Shown here in pieces: positions 8,334-16,011 of a DNA stretch of 64,000 bases. A model generated the notes under the pieces. The model was not told where the DNA came from. It was given only the letters and a program-made list of their open reading frames with translations, and ran no database searches. A program made the translations under genes and the position numbers. Source of the stretch: Kibdelosporangium banguiense (GTDB taxonomy: Bacteria; Actinomycetota; Actinomycetes; Mycobacteriales; Pseudonocardiaceae); contig NZ_JAGINW010000001.1 of the NCBI RefSeq assembly GCF_017876405.1, positions 881,203-945,202 on the forward strand, in the 5' to 3' direction. Numbering within the stretch: position 1 is the first letter of the stretch; each line of letters begins with the position of its first letter.

Positions 8334-9112
8334 CCTACACCGACACCACCATCCACAGCGACGAGCCGGTTGTCCCCAACGTTGTCCCCAGCCCGGACGA
8401 AGCCTCCCACGCCCGCCTGGCGTGGGAGGTCGCGGTCGACCAACTGGTGCAGCCAGGCCAGGAACGCATCCGCCGTGAGGACGGGACCGAGGAGATCGCC
8501 GAGGTGCTATGCCTGCTCGACCAAGTCGACGAAGCGGTCATGCCCGGCATGGAGAACACCGGCGGCTACGGCGGCGGATCGAAACCGCCAGCCTCGCTCA
8601 ACGCGTTGGCATTGCTGGCCGAGATCGCCACAGAAGTCCGCGCCTGCTGCCGCTCGCACGATCACGAGGCGTTCGAGACGATCCCCGATCAGGTCCGCGC
8701 CTGGGTAGCGCATGCTGCGGATTGGCAGCACTCCTATCCCGAGTACGTAGTGTGGGCGGCCGACCGCGCGGCCCGCTGGGTTACGCAAGCCCGGCTGCTG
8801 CTCAACCCGCCGCCTCGGTTTGTGTTGCGTGGCAAGGCATGCCCGGTGTGTGACGTGGATACTGTGCTGGTCTGGTCGGACGAGGAAAGCGACTTCGTCC
8901 GCCGCCCCGCCCTGGCGATCGATCCTGACCGGATCGAAGCCGTGTGTGCGAACTGCGGGCAGATCTGGGGCCTGGAGATCTGGGCACAGCTGGCCGCCAC
9001 CCTCGACCGGCAACTCACCCAGGACACGCTCGCTGTGACTGGCGACACATCCCGTGACGGCGATTCTCGGTTGACGCCGCGATCACCTGACACGCATACT
9101 GGTCGGGCTTAG
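8330..9112 (+). CDS. Phage early protein with C-terminal zinc ribbon
   Basis: 260 residues from ATG 8330 (ATGA overlap). C-terminal cysteines CPVCD near residue 181 and CANCG near residue 205 form a zinc-ribbon pair; the rest is helical and Trp-rich. Similar proteins occur in actinophage early regions, without known function. Last gene of the early operon: a strong hairpin lies 33 bases after its stop. Confidence 0.6.
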   Translation: MTYTDTTIHSDEPVVPNVVPSPDEASHARLAWEVAVDQLVQPGQERIRREDGTEEIAEVLCLLDQVDEAVMPGMENTGGYGGGSKPPASLNALALLAEIATEVRACCRSHDHEAFETIPDQVRAWVAHAADWQHSYPEYVVWAADRAARWVTQARLLLNPPPRFVLRGKACPVCDVDTVLVWSDEESDFVRRPALAIDPDRIEAVCANCGQIWGLEIWAQLAATLDRQLTQDTLAVTGDTSRDGDSRLTPRSPDTHTGRA

Positions 9113-9144
9113 CACACGTGTGCCTAGAATCAGCATAAGCCTTC

Positions 9145-9184
9145 GAAGCCCCGCGAACCCCTCCCCCTTGGTTCGCGGGGCTTC
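9145..9184 (+). terminator. Terminator hairpin of the early operon
   Basis: Perfect 15-base arms GAAGCCCCGCGAACC (9145-9159) and their complement (9170-9184), with a 10-base C-rich loop. Placed just after the last early gene. No U-run, as usual in high-GC actinomycetes. Confidence 0.8.
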
Positions 9185-9393
9185 GTCATGGGAGCGGCGG
9201 GCAGGCGACGGCCACCCACCCCTCCCCATATCGTGTTTCCATTCCTCATTCTCGCGTCGCCGACGGCCTGCGCGAAATTGTCCCAACTACTCGAATAGGG
9301 ACACGAAAGAGAATGATGGAATGTGACCATTAAAACCACCGGATCACTTGAATGACAATCCGAAATAGGGAACCATTAGTGATGCAAGAACAT

Positions 9394-9426
9394 ATCCGGC
9401 CCGGATGCTGACACATCCGGACCGGA
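9394..9426 (+). promoter_or_regulatory. Two 12-base direct repeats, 21 bases apart
   Basis: ATCCGGCCCGGA at 9394-9405 and ATCCGGACCGGA at 9415-9426, start to start 21 bases (two helical turns), each nearly palindromic. They lie 24 bases before the ATG at 9450 and look like a paired operator. The stretch 9185-9449 around them is AT-richer than its surroundings and holds no gene. Confidence 0.45.
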
Positions 9427-9449
9427 CATCATTGAAAGGTTCCCACCCT

Positions 9450-9878
9450 ATGCGTAGACGTGACGGGTGTGCCGTCAGAATCACCGCATCTCCAGACACC
9501 AGATTCTTTGGCTCCATGTGTTTCGAGACCAGTGACGTGTCCACAATGCCGGAGCTATGCCAGGTGATGATCGAACACCTGAAGGGCATGGCCGACTATC
9601 ATTACTACTTCACCATCTATCCCAGTGACCACGTGTCGCTGAAGGTCGTCGGGGCAGTCGGGGAAAACCCCGATCCGGCTGAGATTGTGAGACTGTGTGA
9701 ACTGTTCTCCGACTTTGTCGAGCAGTTCAGCTGGATCGACATTCGAAACCCGCAATGGGTCCGGTTCAGGCTCTGTCAGGTGCATCTGCTGACACCCCGA
9801 TTTGCCGCCCACATGGGGTTCAGAGACCCCGTGACCGTGACCCCTCACCGGCACTTGTGCCGCTATCCCGGTCTCTAG
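9450..9878 (+). CDS. Hypothetical accessory phage protein
   Basis: 142 residues from ATG 9450, chosen for GAAAGG 9 bases upstream. Tyr-rich centre (MADYHYYFTIYP) and Cys/Phe-rich tail. No family recognised. Stands alone between two hairpins with its own paired repeat upstream, so it is probably regulated separately from the early operon. Confidence 0.55.
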   Translation: MRRRDGCAVRITASPDTRFFGSMCFETSDVSTMPELCQVMIEHLKGMADYHYYFTIYPSDHVSLKVVGAVGENPDPAEIVRLCELFSDFVEQFSWIDIRNPQWVRFRLCQVHLLTPRFAAHMGFRDPVTVTPHRHLCRYPGL

Positions 9879-9896
9879 CTTCCCTTATGGCTGGCC

Positions 9897-9933
9897 GGTG
9901 TCCGGGTGGGTGGGCTCTGCCTGCCCGGACACC
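9897..9933 (+). terminator. Hairpin after the 9450 gene
   Basis: Ten-base arms GGTGTCCGGG (9897-9906) and CCCGGACACC (9924-9933), loop 17 bases. A second, weaker stem (GCCCTGG with CCAGGGC, around 9967-9998) follows. Together they give the next operon a structured leader of about 180 bases; it may terminate or attenuate. Confidence 0.5.
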
Positions 9934-10058
9934 AGGCCGAAAGAAGTGGTTCGCACTGGGCAGGAAGAAGCCCTGGCGGCTGCTGACACAGCCCCAGGGC
10001 GGCGGCCCGGTGCCCTACGGAGCAGGTCCCAAAACTCAACTCCGAAAGGACACCCGAC

Positions 10059-10412
10059 GTGTCTGATGCTAGTCCATCCGCGCTCTCGCCCGAAGAGGCG
10101 TTTGACCGATACGCCAACGCGTTCGAGCAGCGCGAGGAGCAAATGAAGGCCCTGCACGCCGAACTGTCGCGCGACCGCGACGTGATGCGCGTGCTGTACC
10201 TGACCTACCTCGACCTCGGCAAGGCATTGATCAACGACCGGACCACCGAAGACGCCATCGCACAAGCCCGGCGTCACGGCTGGATCGCCGGAGCACGCCC
10301 CGCATTGACCCGCGACGGCCTCTACGTGTGGTGGCACTGGAAAGAGAAGATCGCCCCCTACGCGCGGGACCCGTGGTTCCAGTCACTGTGGCGCGAGGTG
10401 ATGAGCTGGTGA
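10059..10412 (+). CDS. Hypothetical phage protein
   Basis: 117 residues from GTG 10059 with GAAAGGA 8 bases upstream. N-terminal part is a charged helix (FDRYANAFEQREEQMKAL); C-terminal WWHWKEKIAPYARDPWFQSLW is Trp-rich. First of three genes joined by 4-base overlaps. No known family. Confidence 0.6.
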   Translation: MSDASPSALSPEEAFDRYANAFEQREEQMKALHAELSRDRDVMRVLYLTYLDLGKALINDRTTEDAIAQARRHGWIAGARPALTRDGLYVWWHWKEKIAPYARDPWFQSLWREVMSW

Positions 10413-10657
10413 ACCGCCGCAAAACGCCACGGCTCAACAAGATCGCGGCGCCGTGTGACATCTGCGGGCAGATCGTGCCGCCTCGGCGCGGGTACCTCTT
10501 CCGCGGCGAGTCAGGCAGCTGGGCCGTAATACATCCACCGGCCGAATGGGTTGGCTCGCCGATCTCCGGCCAGCGCGTCGGCGGCTGCCCGCCCCTGCCC
10601 ACCGAGTCGGATAACCCGGCGTCCAGCGACACCACCCAGGCTGGGGAAGCAGCGTGA
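10409..10657 (+). CDS. Small phage protein with CxxC
   Basis: 82 residues from GTG 10409, overlapping the previous stop. CDICG near residue 16 and a basic N-terminus (NRRKTPRLNK) suggest a one-sided zinc site or a redox pair; no second Cys pair is present. Middle gene of a three-gene overlap operon. Function unknown. Confidence 0.55.
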   Translation: MNRRKTPRLNKIAAPCDICGQIVPPRRGYLFRGESGSWAVIHPPAEWVGSPISGQRVGGCPPLPTESDNPASSDTTQAGEAA

Positions 10658-11019
10658 ACGAACGCGGCGACCCGACAGGCCGCCATCATCTGGCACCTGA
10701 TCAGCATGGTGACGACGCGGTGGAATCAGTGCGCTTCGAACTGATCGCGGCACTGTGTAACGACGTGGCGGTATACCGCGTGCTATGGCTGCTGGCCACC
10801 GGCATGAATCAGGAGTGGTGTCTGCGCGACCTTGCCCTTCCCGACGCGGTCGACCGCGTGATCGGGATGGGTTTGGTGGTCGCCCCCGAGGAGGAGCTGA
10901 TCGCCTACCAGCTCACCGATGCCGGCCGCGCCCGCATTCGCGAGTGGTACTTCGGCATCCGTCACCACCGCGACGAACGCGAGTTCCAAGCGATCTGGCG
11001 GGCCGTCACAGGCCGCTAG
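10654..11019 (+). CDS. Winged-helix-like phage protein
   Basis: 121 residues from GTG 10654. The stretch LIAALCNDVAVYRVLWLLATG...AVDRVIGMGLVVAPEEELIAYQLTDAGRARI follows the order helix, helix, recognition helix, wing of winged-helix regulators. The C-terminus (EREFQAIWRAVTGR) echoes the end of the 10059 protein. Possible phage regulator; unproven. Confidence 0.55.
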   Translation: MNERGDPTGRHHLAPDQHGDDAVESVRFELIAALCNDVAVYRVLWLLATGMNQEWCLRDLALPDAVDRVIGMGLVVAPEEELIAYQLTDAGRARIREWYFGIRHHRDEREFQAIWRAVTGR

Positions 11020-11191
11020 CCCCGACCGGCCCGGCGGCGGTCGCGCTACCCGGCCGCCGTCGGGTCTTCCATGCCCGCACGCACGCGACAATGACGCTGC
11101 GTCCGATCAGCCCTCGACACAGGCCGACGAGGTACGGCAGGATAAGAGCCGTTCCCACGGTTTTGTCGGCAAACAATAATCGAGGGACAGG

Positions 11192-11221
11192 AAGGGGTCT
11201 GCGGTGCACCGCAGACCCCTT
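11192..11221 (+). terminator. Strong terminator hairpin
   Basis: AAGGGGTCTGCGG (11192-11204), loop TGCA, then the exact complement (11209-11221), followed by CTTC. It lies 170 bases after the three-gene operon and before a new promoter. The stretch 11020-11191 shows no gene. Confidence 0.8.
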
Positions 11222-11307
11222 CTTCATGTTTACGATTGATCGTCAGGCCTTCAGAAATGCCACGCTAAGCCATTCGTACTCACTTTCTCCCCAGTTTCCC
11301 TATTTGG

Positions 11308-11335
11308 TTGACCGACACCCGAAACCCGGTAATGT
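11308..11335 (+). promoter_or_regulatory. Sigma-70-type promoter for the DUF932 operon
   Basis: TTGACC (11308-11313), 16 bases, then TAATGT (11330-11335), about 70 bases ahead of the ATG at 11405 and just after a terminator. The surrounding 11226-11400 is AT-richer and without a gene. The leader between promoter and start has no clear structure. Confidence 0.5.
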
Positions 11336-11404
11336 CATGGGTGCCGACAAAACCAACCGCACAGCTCCCGAGAGGGTCTGTGCCGCATGTAGGGAACTGT
11401 TCTC

Positions 11405-12523
11405 ATGGCTCATGAGATTGAAATCTTTGCCGATGGCACAGCCGCTTTTGTGTCCGCCAATACCCCCGGCTGGCACCGTCTGGGCACCGTGGCATCCGGC
11501 CCGATGACCGTGACCGAAGCTTTGAAGCTGGGCAAGCTGGACAACTGGAATGTCCGGATGGAGCCCCTGGTGGCCGCCGTGCCGAATGGCAAGTGCTCCG
11601 AGTGTGCCCGCCCGCTGGGTGAGATCCATGATGACCTGTGTGTCACCGGGGATCACGACGGCGAGGACAGCGACCGGATCGTGGATGAGCACGACACGTC
11701 CATCCCGGTCGAGGTTCCGTTTCACCGGGCGGTGGTCCGTGACCATCCCATGACTGGCATGCCTGAGGTGCTGAGTGTGGGTGGCCTGGACTACACCCCG
11801 ATCTCCAATGAGGAGATGGGGGCGACCCTGCAAGCCATCCTGGATGAGTCCGGGGCCATTGTGGACACTGCTGGATCTATCAAGGGTGGCCTGGACACCT
11901 TCATTACCGCCCGTATGCCCAAAGGCATCCTGGTGGGTGGTGTGGACGCGGTGGAGCTGAACCTGGCCGGGCTGAACTACTTCCGGCCCGGTAAGTCCAG
12001 TGAGTTCCTGGTTACTCCGGTCCGGGTGGTCTGTGCCAACACCCAAGCCGCCGCACTGGGCAACTTCCGGTCCCGCTGGACCGTCCGCCACTCCCCGAAT
12101 GCTCCGCAAAGGATCTATGAGGCCCGGCAAGCCCTCAAGATCTCCTTTGACTACCGGGATGCCTTTGCCGAGCAGGCCGAGAAGATGATCAATGAGGATC
12201 TGGCCATCCGGGAGTTCGAGAAGCTGTGCCGGGAGATCTGGCCCAAGCCGGACGAGGACGCCAACAACGGCGTCAAGGAACGCGACGACCAGCTGACCTC
12301 CACCCTGATGTCCATCTTCAAGGGTGAGACCAATGAGAACATCAAAGGCAAGCGGGCCAAGGGCACGCACTGGTCGGGCTACCAAACCGTAGTAGAGTAC
12401 CTGGACCACTTCGCCCCGGTCCGGGACACCGACAATGCCGCCCGTATCCGTGCCGAGAGGGCCCTGTTTGGCAAGTCCCTGGACACCAAAGAGCAGGCAT
12501 TCACCCTGTTTCAGGTGGCCTGA
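11405..12523 (+). CDS. DUF932 phage/plasmid-like protein
   Basis: 372 residues. The N-terminus (GWHRLGTV), the middle (YTPISNEEMG, VDAVELNLAGLNYF, VRVVCANTQAAAL) and the tail (LFGKSLDTKEQAFTLFQ) match DUF932/TIGR03299 proteins carried by phages and plasmids. Some DUF932 proteins are linked to recombination or anti-restriction, but no activity is settled. A CSECARPLGEIHDDLC insertion near residues 64-80 could bind zinc. Codon use is smoother and more uniform than its neighbours, suggesting separate acquisition. Followed after 3 bases by a small gene. Confidence 0.8.
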   Translation: MAHEIEIFADGTAAFVSANTPGWHRLGTVASGPMTVTEALKLGKLDNWNVRMEPLVAAVPNGKCSECARPLGEIHDDLCVTGDHDGEDSDRIVDEHDTSIPVEVPFHRAVVRDHPMTGMPEVLSVGGLDYTPISNEEMGATLQAILDESGAIVDTAGSIKGGLDTFITARMPKGILVGGVDAVELNLAGLNYFRPGKSSEFLVTPVRVVCANTQAAALGNFRSRWTVRHSPNAPQRIYEARQALKISFDYRDAFAEQAEKMINEDLAIREFEKLCREIWPKPDEDANNGVKERDDQLTSTLMSIFKGETNENIKGKRAKGTHWSGYQTVVEYLDHFAPVRDTDNAARIRAERALFGKSLDTKEQAFTLFQVA

Positions 12524-12526
12524 ACC

Positions 12527-12886
12527 ATGGACCCGACAGCCGCACTGGCCGAAATCCGGGCCATCATTGCCGACTACCAGCAGGGGACCGCACCGACCCG
12601 CCAACTAGTGGACCTGGTGGACAGCCTGGACCAGTGGCTCACCCGGGGTGGCTTTCTGCCCGATCAGTGGACCATGCCGGACAACTACCCGTTGGAAGCC
12701 CCGTTCCACTTCGGAGTAGCCGCCATGGTGACCGACCCTGCCGAAGTTCTGGAAGAGATCCGGTCCTGTGAGACGGCTTTCCGCGAGCAGCGGGGCAAGC
12801 TGGTGGAACTGGTAGCCGGGCTGGACCGGTGGATCATCACCCACCCAGGCAAGCTGCCCGCACAGTGGACAGCCAACCGCCGGTGA
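12527..12886 (+). CDS. Small protein made of two repeats
   Basis: 119 residues. Two copies of one unit: EIRAIIADYQQGTAPTRQLV...LDQWL...LPDQWTMP and EIRSCETAFREQRGKLVELV...LDRWI...LPAQWTAN, about 65 residues apart. Each looks like a helical hairpin ending in a conserved QWT. It follows DUF932 by 3 bases, so the two are co-expressed and may interact. No family name recognised. Confidence 0.65.
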   Translation: MDPTAALAEIRAIIADYQQGTAPTRQLVDLVDSLDQWLTRGGFLPDQWTMPDNYPLEAPFHFGVAAMVTDPAEVLEEIRSCETAFREQRGKLVELVAGLDRWIITHPGKLPAQWTANRR

Positions 12887-12897
12887 CCCTCTCTCAT

Positions 12898-12930
12898 CAG
12901 TGCCCCCACACCCCGGGTGTGGGGGCACTG
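12898..12930 (+). terminator. 33-base palindrome after the DUF932 operon
   Basis: CAGTGCCCCCACACCC and its exact complement flank a single C, a 16-base stem directly after the stop at 12886. Best read as the operon terminator; the small loop means it could also act as a cruciform. Confidence 0.7.
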
Positions 12931-12957
12931 CCCATGCCCGCCCAGGGTGGTGTCGCG

Positions 12958-13362
12958 ATGCCTGCCCGTGCCGCCCGCCCCTGCACCCGCCCAGGGTGCG
13001 AAAACCTCACACCGACCGGTGGCCACTGCCGTGAATGCCGCTCCCGTGCCCGACTCGCGCACGGTACGAGCGCCCAGCGTGGCTACACCGGCCCGCACCG
13101 CACGCGTTTCCGACCCGGTGTCCTGTCCCGTGCCAGTGACCGGACCTGCCGCTGTGACCTCACCGACTGCCCGGACCACTCCGGCATGCCGTGTAACCAA
13201 CCGTCCACTGTAGCCGACCATTGGCCGCTCACCCGTAAACAGCTTGTGGCACAAGAGCTTGACCCTGATGACCCTGCCCATGGCCGTGGCCTGTGTGCCC
13301 CGTGTCATGCCCGGGTGACCGCCCGGGACCCCAGGACACAGGGAGGATGGAACACACCGTGA
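12958..13362 (+). CDS. HNH-endonuclease-like phage protein
   Basis: 134 residues from ATG 12958 (an in-frame ATG at 12934 is also possible). Begins PARAARPCTRPGCENLTP with C-x2-C-type pairs (GHCREC), then ADHWPL, DDPAHGRGLCAPCHARVT. The D-H ... N/H ... H-type order with the CAPCH pair matches small HNH proteins placed just before terminase genes in actinophages, where they aid packaging. Here the terminase follows 2.2 kb later with extra genes in between. Confidence 0.7.
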   Translation: MPARAARPCTRPGCENLTPTGGHCRECRSRARLAHGTSAQRGYTGPHRTRFRPGVLSRASDRTCRCDLTDCPDHSGMPCNQPSTVADHWPLTRKQLVAQELDPDDPAHGRGLCAPCHARVTARDPRTQGGWNTP

Positions 13363-13520
13363 CCGCCGCTCTCAAGGCCAAGGCCATGCAGGCACCAACG
13401 CCAGCCGAAGCGGACCGGCCGACCGGACTGCCACGCACCCCAGGGGAGGGACCCCTCAGCCGCTCCAACAGGCACAAGCCGGTGAGGCCCGGACAGGTCC
13501 CGCCAAGTTTCCGCAAGCGC

Positions 13521-13748
13521 TCACTCCACGCTGGCTGTGCCGCGTTCCCGCTGGATCAGCTTGGCCGCCCCGACATCGCTGTAGCCCATCACCTCACCGA
13601 TGATGATGTTGCTCGCGCCGAGAGCCTTTGCCTTGACCGCCAACCGATTCCGCTCCGCCTCCCACGCGGCGGCCTGCTCGGCGGCCTGGCCCAGCTCGGC
13701 CAGCACGGCCGCGCGTTCCTGCTCCATCTCAGCGATCGGATCGGACAT
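13521..13748 (-). CDS. Small HTH protein, opposite to the lytic operon
   Basis: 75 residues. N-terminal charged helix, then ERNRLAVKAKALGASNIIIGEVMGYSDVGAAKLIQ, a clear helix-turn-helix. A -10-like TAGGAT lies 8 bases before the ATG on the minus strand, so the message may be nearly leaderless. The 61-base gap to the divergent PAPS-reductase-like gene holds a repeated GGTTCGA. Likely a local repressor active in the lysogen; the target is inferred. Confidence 0.65.
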   Translation of the reverse strand: MSDPIAEMEQERAAVLAELGQAAEQAAAWEAERNRLAVKAKALGASNIIIGEVMGYSDVGAAKLIQRERGTASVE

Positions 13749-13764
13749 ACCCTGATCCTAACCA

Positions 13765-13790
13765 GGTTCGATCATCCGAACTCGGTTCGA
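13765..13790. promoter_or_regulatory. Putative operator between HTH gene and PAPS-reductase-like gene
   Basis: GGTTCGA at 13765-13771 and 13784-13790, 19 bases apart, with an inverted CGAAC between them, inside the 61-base divergent gap. Placed over the presumed leftward promoter of the small HTH gene. Confidence 0.4.
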
Positions 13791-13809
13791 GCACGGCGGG
13801 AGGTGCGCC

Positions 13810-14514
13810 GTGCCGATCACCATTGACGGGATCACACCCTCCGCCGAGATCCGCGCCCAGCTGGCCGCCGAGGGGAAACCGGTTTTGCTCGGCTTCTCCC
13901 GGGGCAAGGACAGCCTGGCCGCGTGGTTGGCGATGCAAGAGGCAGGCATCGAGGTCATCCCGTACCACCTGTACCTCGTGCCCGACTTGAAGTTCGTCGA
14001 GGACTCCCTGAAGTTCTACGAGGACTTCTTCCACACGCCGATCATCAACCTGCCGCACCCGACGCTGTACCGGTGGCTCAACGCGTTCCTGTTCCAACCG
14101 CCCGAACGGCTCGCGATCATCGAAGCCGCCCAGTTCCCCGAACCCACCTACGAAGAACTGGCCGACGCACTGCGCGAAGACCTCGACATGCCAGAGGCGT
14201 GGAACGCCGACGGAGTCCGAGCCGCGGACTCCCCGAACCGGCGGATGGCGATGGTCACCCACGGCCCCATTCGCGAACACCTCAAGAAGGTCTCCATCGT
14301 GTGGGACTGGCGCATCGCCGACGTGCGCGACTCGTTGAAGCGGCATAACTGCCCGTTGCCACCGGAATACGAGTGGTTCGGCCGGTCCTTCGACGGCATC
14401 GATTTCCGGTTCCTCGACCCGATCCGCCAGCACGCCCCCGCCGACTATCAGCGGATCTTGGACTGGTTCCCGCTCGCCGACTTGGAGGTGTTCCGCCGTG
14501 GCCTCACCGGATGA
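13810..14514 (+). CDS. PAPS-reductase-family PP-loop protein
   Basis: 234 residues from GTG 13810 with GGGAGGTG upstream. LGFSRGKDSLAAWL near residue 27 is the PP-loop (SxGKDS) that binds and splits ATP in PAPS reductases and DndC-like enzymes. The rest keeps the alpha/beta pattern but lacks the C-terminal catalytic ECGLH of assimilatory PAPS reductase, so sulfate reduction is unlikely. Phage members are proposed to act on nucleotides or DNA. The next gene overlaps its end by 17 bases, so they are coupled. Confidence 0.75.
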   Translation: MPITIDGITPSAEIRAQLAAEGKPVLLGFSRGKDSLAAWLAMQEAGIEVIPYHLYLVPDLKFVEDSLKFYEDFFHTPIINLPHPTLYRWLNAFLFQPPERLAIIEAAQFPEPTYEELADALREDLDMPEAWNADGVRAADSPNRRMAMVTHGPIREHLKKVSIVWDWRIADVRDSLKRHNCPLPPEYEWFGRSFDGIDFRFLDPIRQHAPADYQRILDWFPLADLEVFRRGLTG

Positions 14515-14926
14515 CCCGGCCAGCGACACAGACCCGAACAACGACCTGCTGGCACAGCTGCAGGCCGCCGCCGTGATGAGCGGGCCGACCTCGCAAGCGG
14601 AGTTGCTGGCCCAGCTCAACGCCGAACCCGAACCGGACCCGCTGGCCGATGTTGAGTACACCGGCGACCTGGCGACCGACTCGGCCGCTGAGTTGGACGC
14701 GGTGCAGCAGGGGTTCCGGGACCGCACCAAGCGGGAAGACGAACGGTTCCGGCTGGCCACCGACTCCGAGTACTGGTTCGTCCTGTGCTTCAAGTCCCGC
14801 GAGGACAAGGAAGCGTTCCTGAAGGCGGCCGGTTTGATGGCGGTCGGTGACAAGTACCTCGACGGCTACGCCGTCGCCCGCGTGCTGGACATCCCCATGC
14901 CCAGCACCGACACAAGGAAGGAGTGA
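14498..14926 (+). CDS. Hypothetical partner of the PP-loop protein
   Basis: 142 residues from GTG 14498, overlapping the PP-loop gene. Acidic, disordered first half, then a compact domain DSEYWFVLCFKSREDKEAFLKAAGL...GDKYLDGYAVARVL. I have seen this pattern beside phage PAPS-reductase-like and ParB genes, but it has no assigned activity. Co-translation suggests a complex or shared pathway. Confidence 0.6.
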   Translation: MASPDDPASDTDPNNDLLAQLQAAAVMSGPTSQAELLAQLNAEPEPDPLADVEYTGDLATDSAAELDAVQQGFRDRTKREDERFRLATDSEYWFVLCFKSREDKEAFLKAAGLMAVGDKYLDGYAVARVLDIPMPSTDTRKE

Positions 14927-14932
14927 TCGACT

Positions 14933-15028
14933 ATGCGCCAGCGTTTCGGCCGGCTGGTCGCGGGCGTCCGCCGGGCGTTCAGCCGCCGGTCCGCGAGTTC
15001 CGGCCGTGGCCGCAGCTCGGGCAGCTGA
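14933..15028 (+). CDS. 31-residue Arg/Ser-rich basic peptide
   Basis: ATG 14933 with AAGGAAGGAG 10 bases upstream, 6 bases after the previous stop. Composition is extreme: about 10 Arg in 31 residues, motifs GVRRAFSRRS and GRGRSSGS, no acidic residue. Tiny basic proteins in this place occur in actinophages and may bind nucleic acid. Too short for confident calling, but ribosome site and spacing are good. Confidence 0.55.
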   Translation: MRQRFGRLVAGVRRAFSRRSASSGRGRSSGS

Positions 15029-15077
15029 CCCGAGCACGACCGCATGTCAGGGCGCGAAGACTGTGAAACGTGGTCCG

Positions 15078-15242
15078 CTACTGGGGATCCGGCTCGTTCC
15101 GATCCAACTCGACCTCGACATCCAACAGCTTCCAAGCCTTGGCCCGGACCTTCACACGCCGGAAGGGGCCGTCCTTGATCAGCCACACGAACAAGCCAAC
15201 ACAGACCACTACGGTAACCAGAACGGCGATCGACACCCACAT
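15078..15242 (-). CDS. 54-residue single-pass membrane protein (moron candidate)
   Basis: ATG 15242 to TAG 15078. Residues 3-22 (VSIAVLVTVVVCVGLFVWLI) form one membrane segment, followed by a basic stretch (FRRVKVRAKAWKLLDV) and an acidic end. GAGG lies about 10 bases upstream. It runs against the lytic direction, in the gap before the terminase genes. Function unknown; small membrane proteins at such sites can be lysogeny or exclusion factors. Confidence 0.6.
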   Translation of the reverse strand: MWVSIAVLVTVVVCVGLFVWLIKDGPFRRVKVRAKAWKLLDVEVELDRNEPDPQ

Positions 15243-15555
15243 CACGGCATACCTCGGCTCGTCATCCGCCCGGCTGCGCCGCCACGGCGATCACGTCGAT
15301 ATGCGCTGTGTTGAGTCCTTACCTTCACCGGACTGTGTGCGGTCAACCCGGTACTGCGAAGTTCAGTCCGAGACACCATCCCTGCGCAACGCACCGCCGA
15401 AGCCCCGAGATGTAGGGTGCGGGACCTCGTCCGAGACCTTGGCGGTTCCCTCGGACACACGGTGAGAAACAGCATCTCTCAACGCAGGCATGCTAACACC
15501 GCGTCCACCACCACTCACTCAGCGGCGTTCGAGTACACGTCCGGGGGTGGTCGAC
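15243..15555. other. Gap before terminase
   Basis: About 310 bases with no convincing gene; leftward frames here lack ribosome sites and read as low-complexity. It should hold the late promoter and the promoter of the small membrane gene. TGCTAACAC at about 15488 is a weak extended -10 candidate. Confidence 0.35.
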
Positions 15556-16011
15556 GTGGGCAAACGCGGACCCGCGCCCAAACCGACCAGCCTGCGCATC
15601 CTGCACGGCGACCGCAACGACCGGATCAACGACACCGAGCCGGTCCCACCAACTCAGGACATCGCTTGCCCCGACTGGGCATCCGATGCCGCGCAGTCGA
15701 TCTGGGACCGTTTGGCGCCCGGCCTGATCGAGCGCGGAGTGCTGACCGCATGGGACGTGGACGCGTTCCTGGTGGTGTGTGAGGCCCTGGCCCGGTACAA
15801 GTCGGCGACCCAGTTAGTGAACGGCTCGGCGCTGCTGGTGCAGGGCGGGTCGGGGTTGATGAAGAACCCCGCGCTTCAAGTGCAGGCCGAGGCCGAGCGG
15901 ACGTTCCTTCAGTTCGCCGCGCGTTTCGGGCTCACGCCGTCGGACCGCCAGGGGATCAAGACCGAGGTGGCCGATGGCGCGACCGGCGGCGCGGAACGGC
16001 TCCTCTCCTAA
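15556..16011 (+). CDS. terS: Terminase small subunit, P27 family
   Basis: 151 residues from GTG 15556 with GGGGGTGG upstream. Starts GKRGPAPKPTSLRILHGDR, the hallmark of P27-type small terminases; the middle (WDRLAPGLIERGVLTAWDVDAF) and end (FGLTPSDRQGIKT) also fit. It selects phage DNA for packaging. Overlaps the large subunit by 38 bases. Confidence 0.9.
   Translation: MGKRGPAPKPTSLRILHGDRNDRINDTEPVPPTQDIACPDWASDAAQSIWDRLAPGLIERGVLTAWDVDAFLVVCEALARYKSATQLVNGSALLVQGGSGLMKNPALQVQAEAERTFLQFAARFGLTPSDRQGIKTEVADGATGGAERLLS

Noticed and set aside
11300..12604. Leftward 434-residue open frame
   Set aside because: It lies antisense to DUF932, has Gly/His-rich composition and no ribosome site; the rightward gene matches a known family.
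13359..13826. Rightward frame after the HNH gene (GTG 13359)
   Set aside because: It overlaps its stop neatly, but the second half is antisense to a convincing HTH gene and has no protein-like pattern. The first 50 codons alone cannot be excluded.
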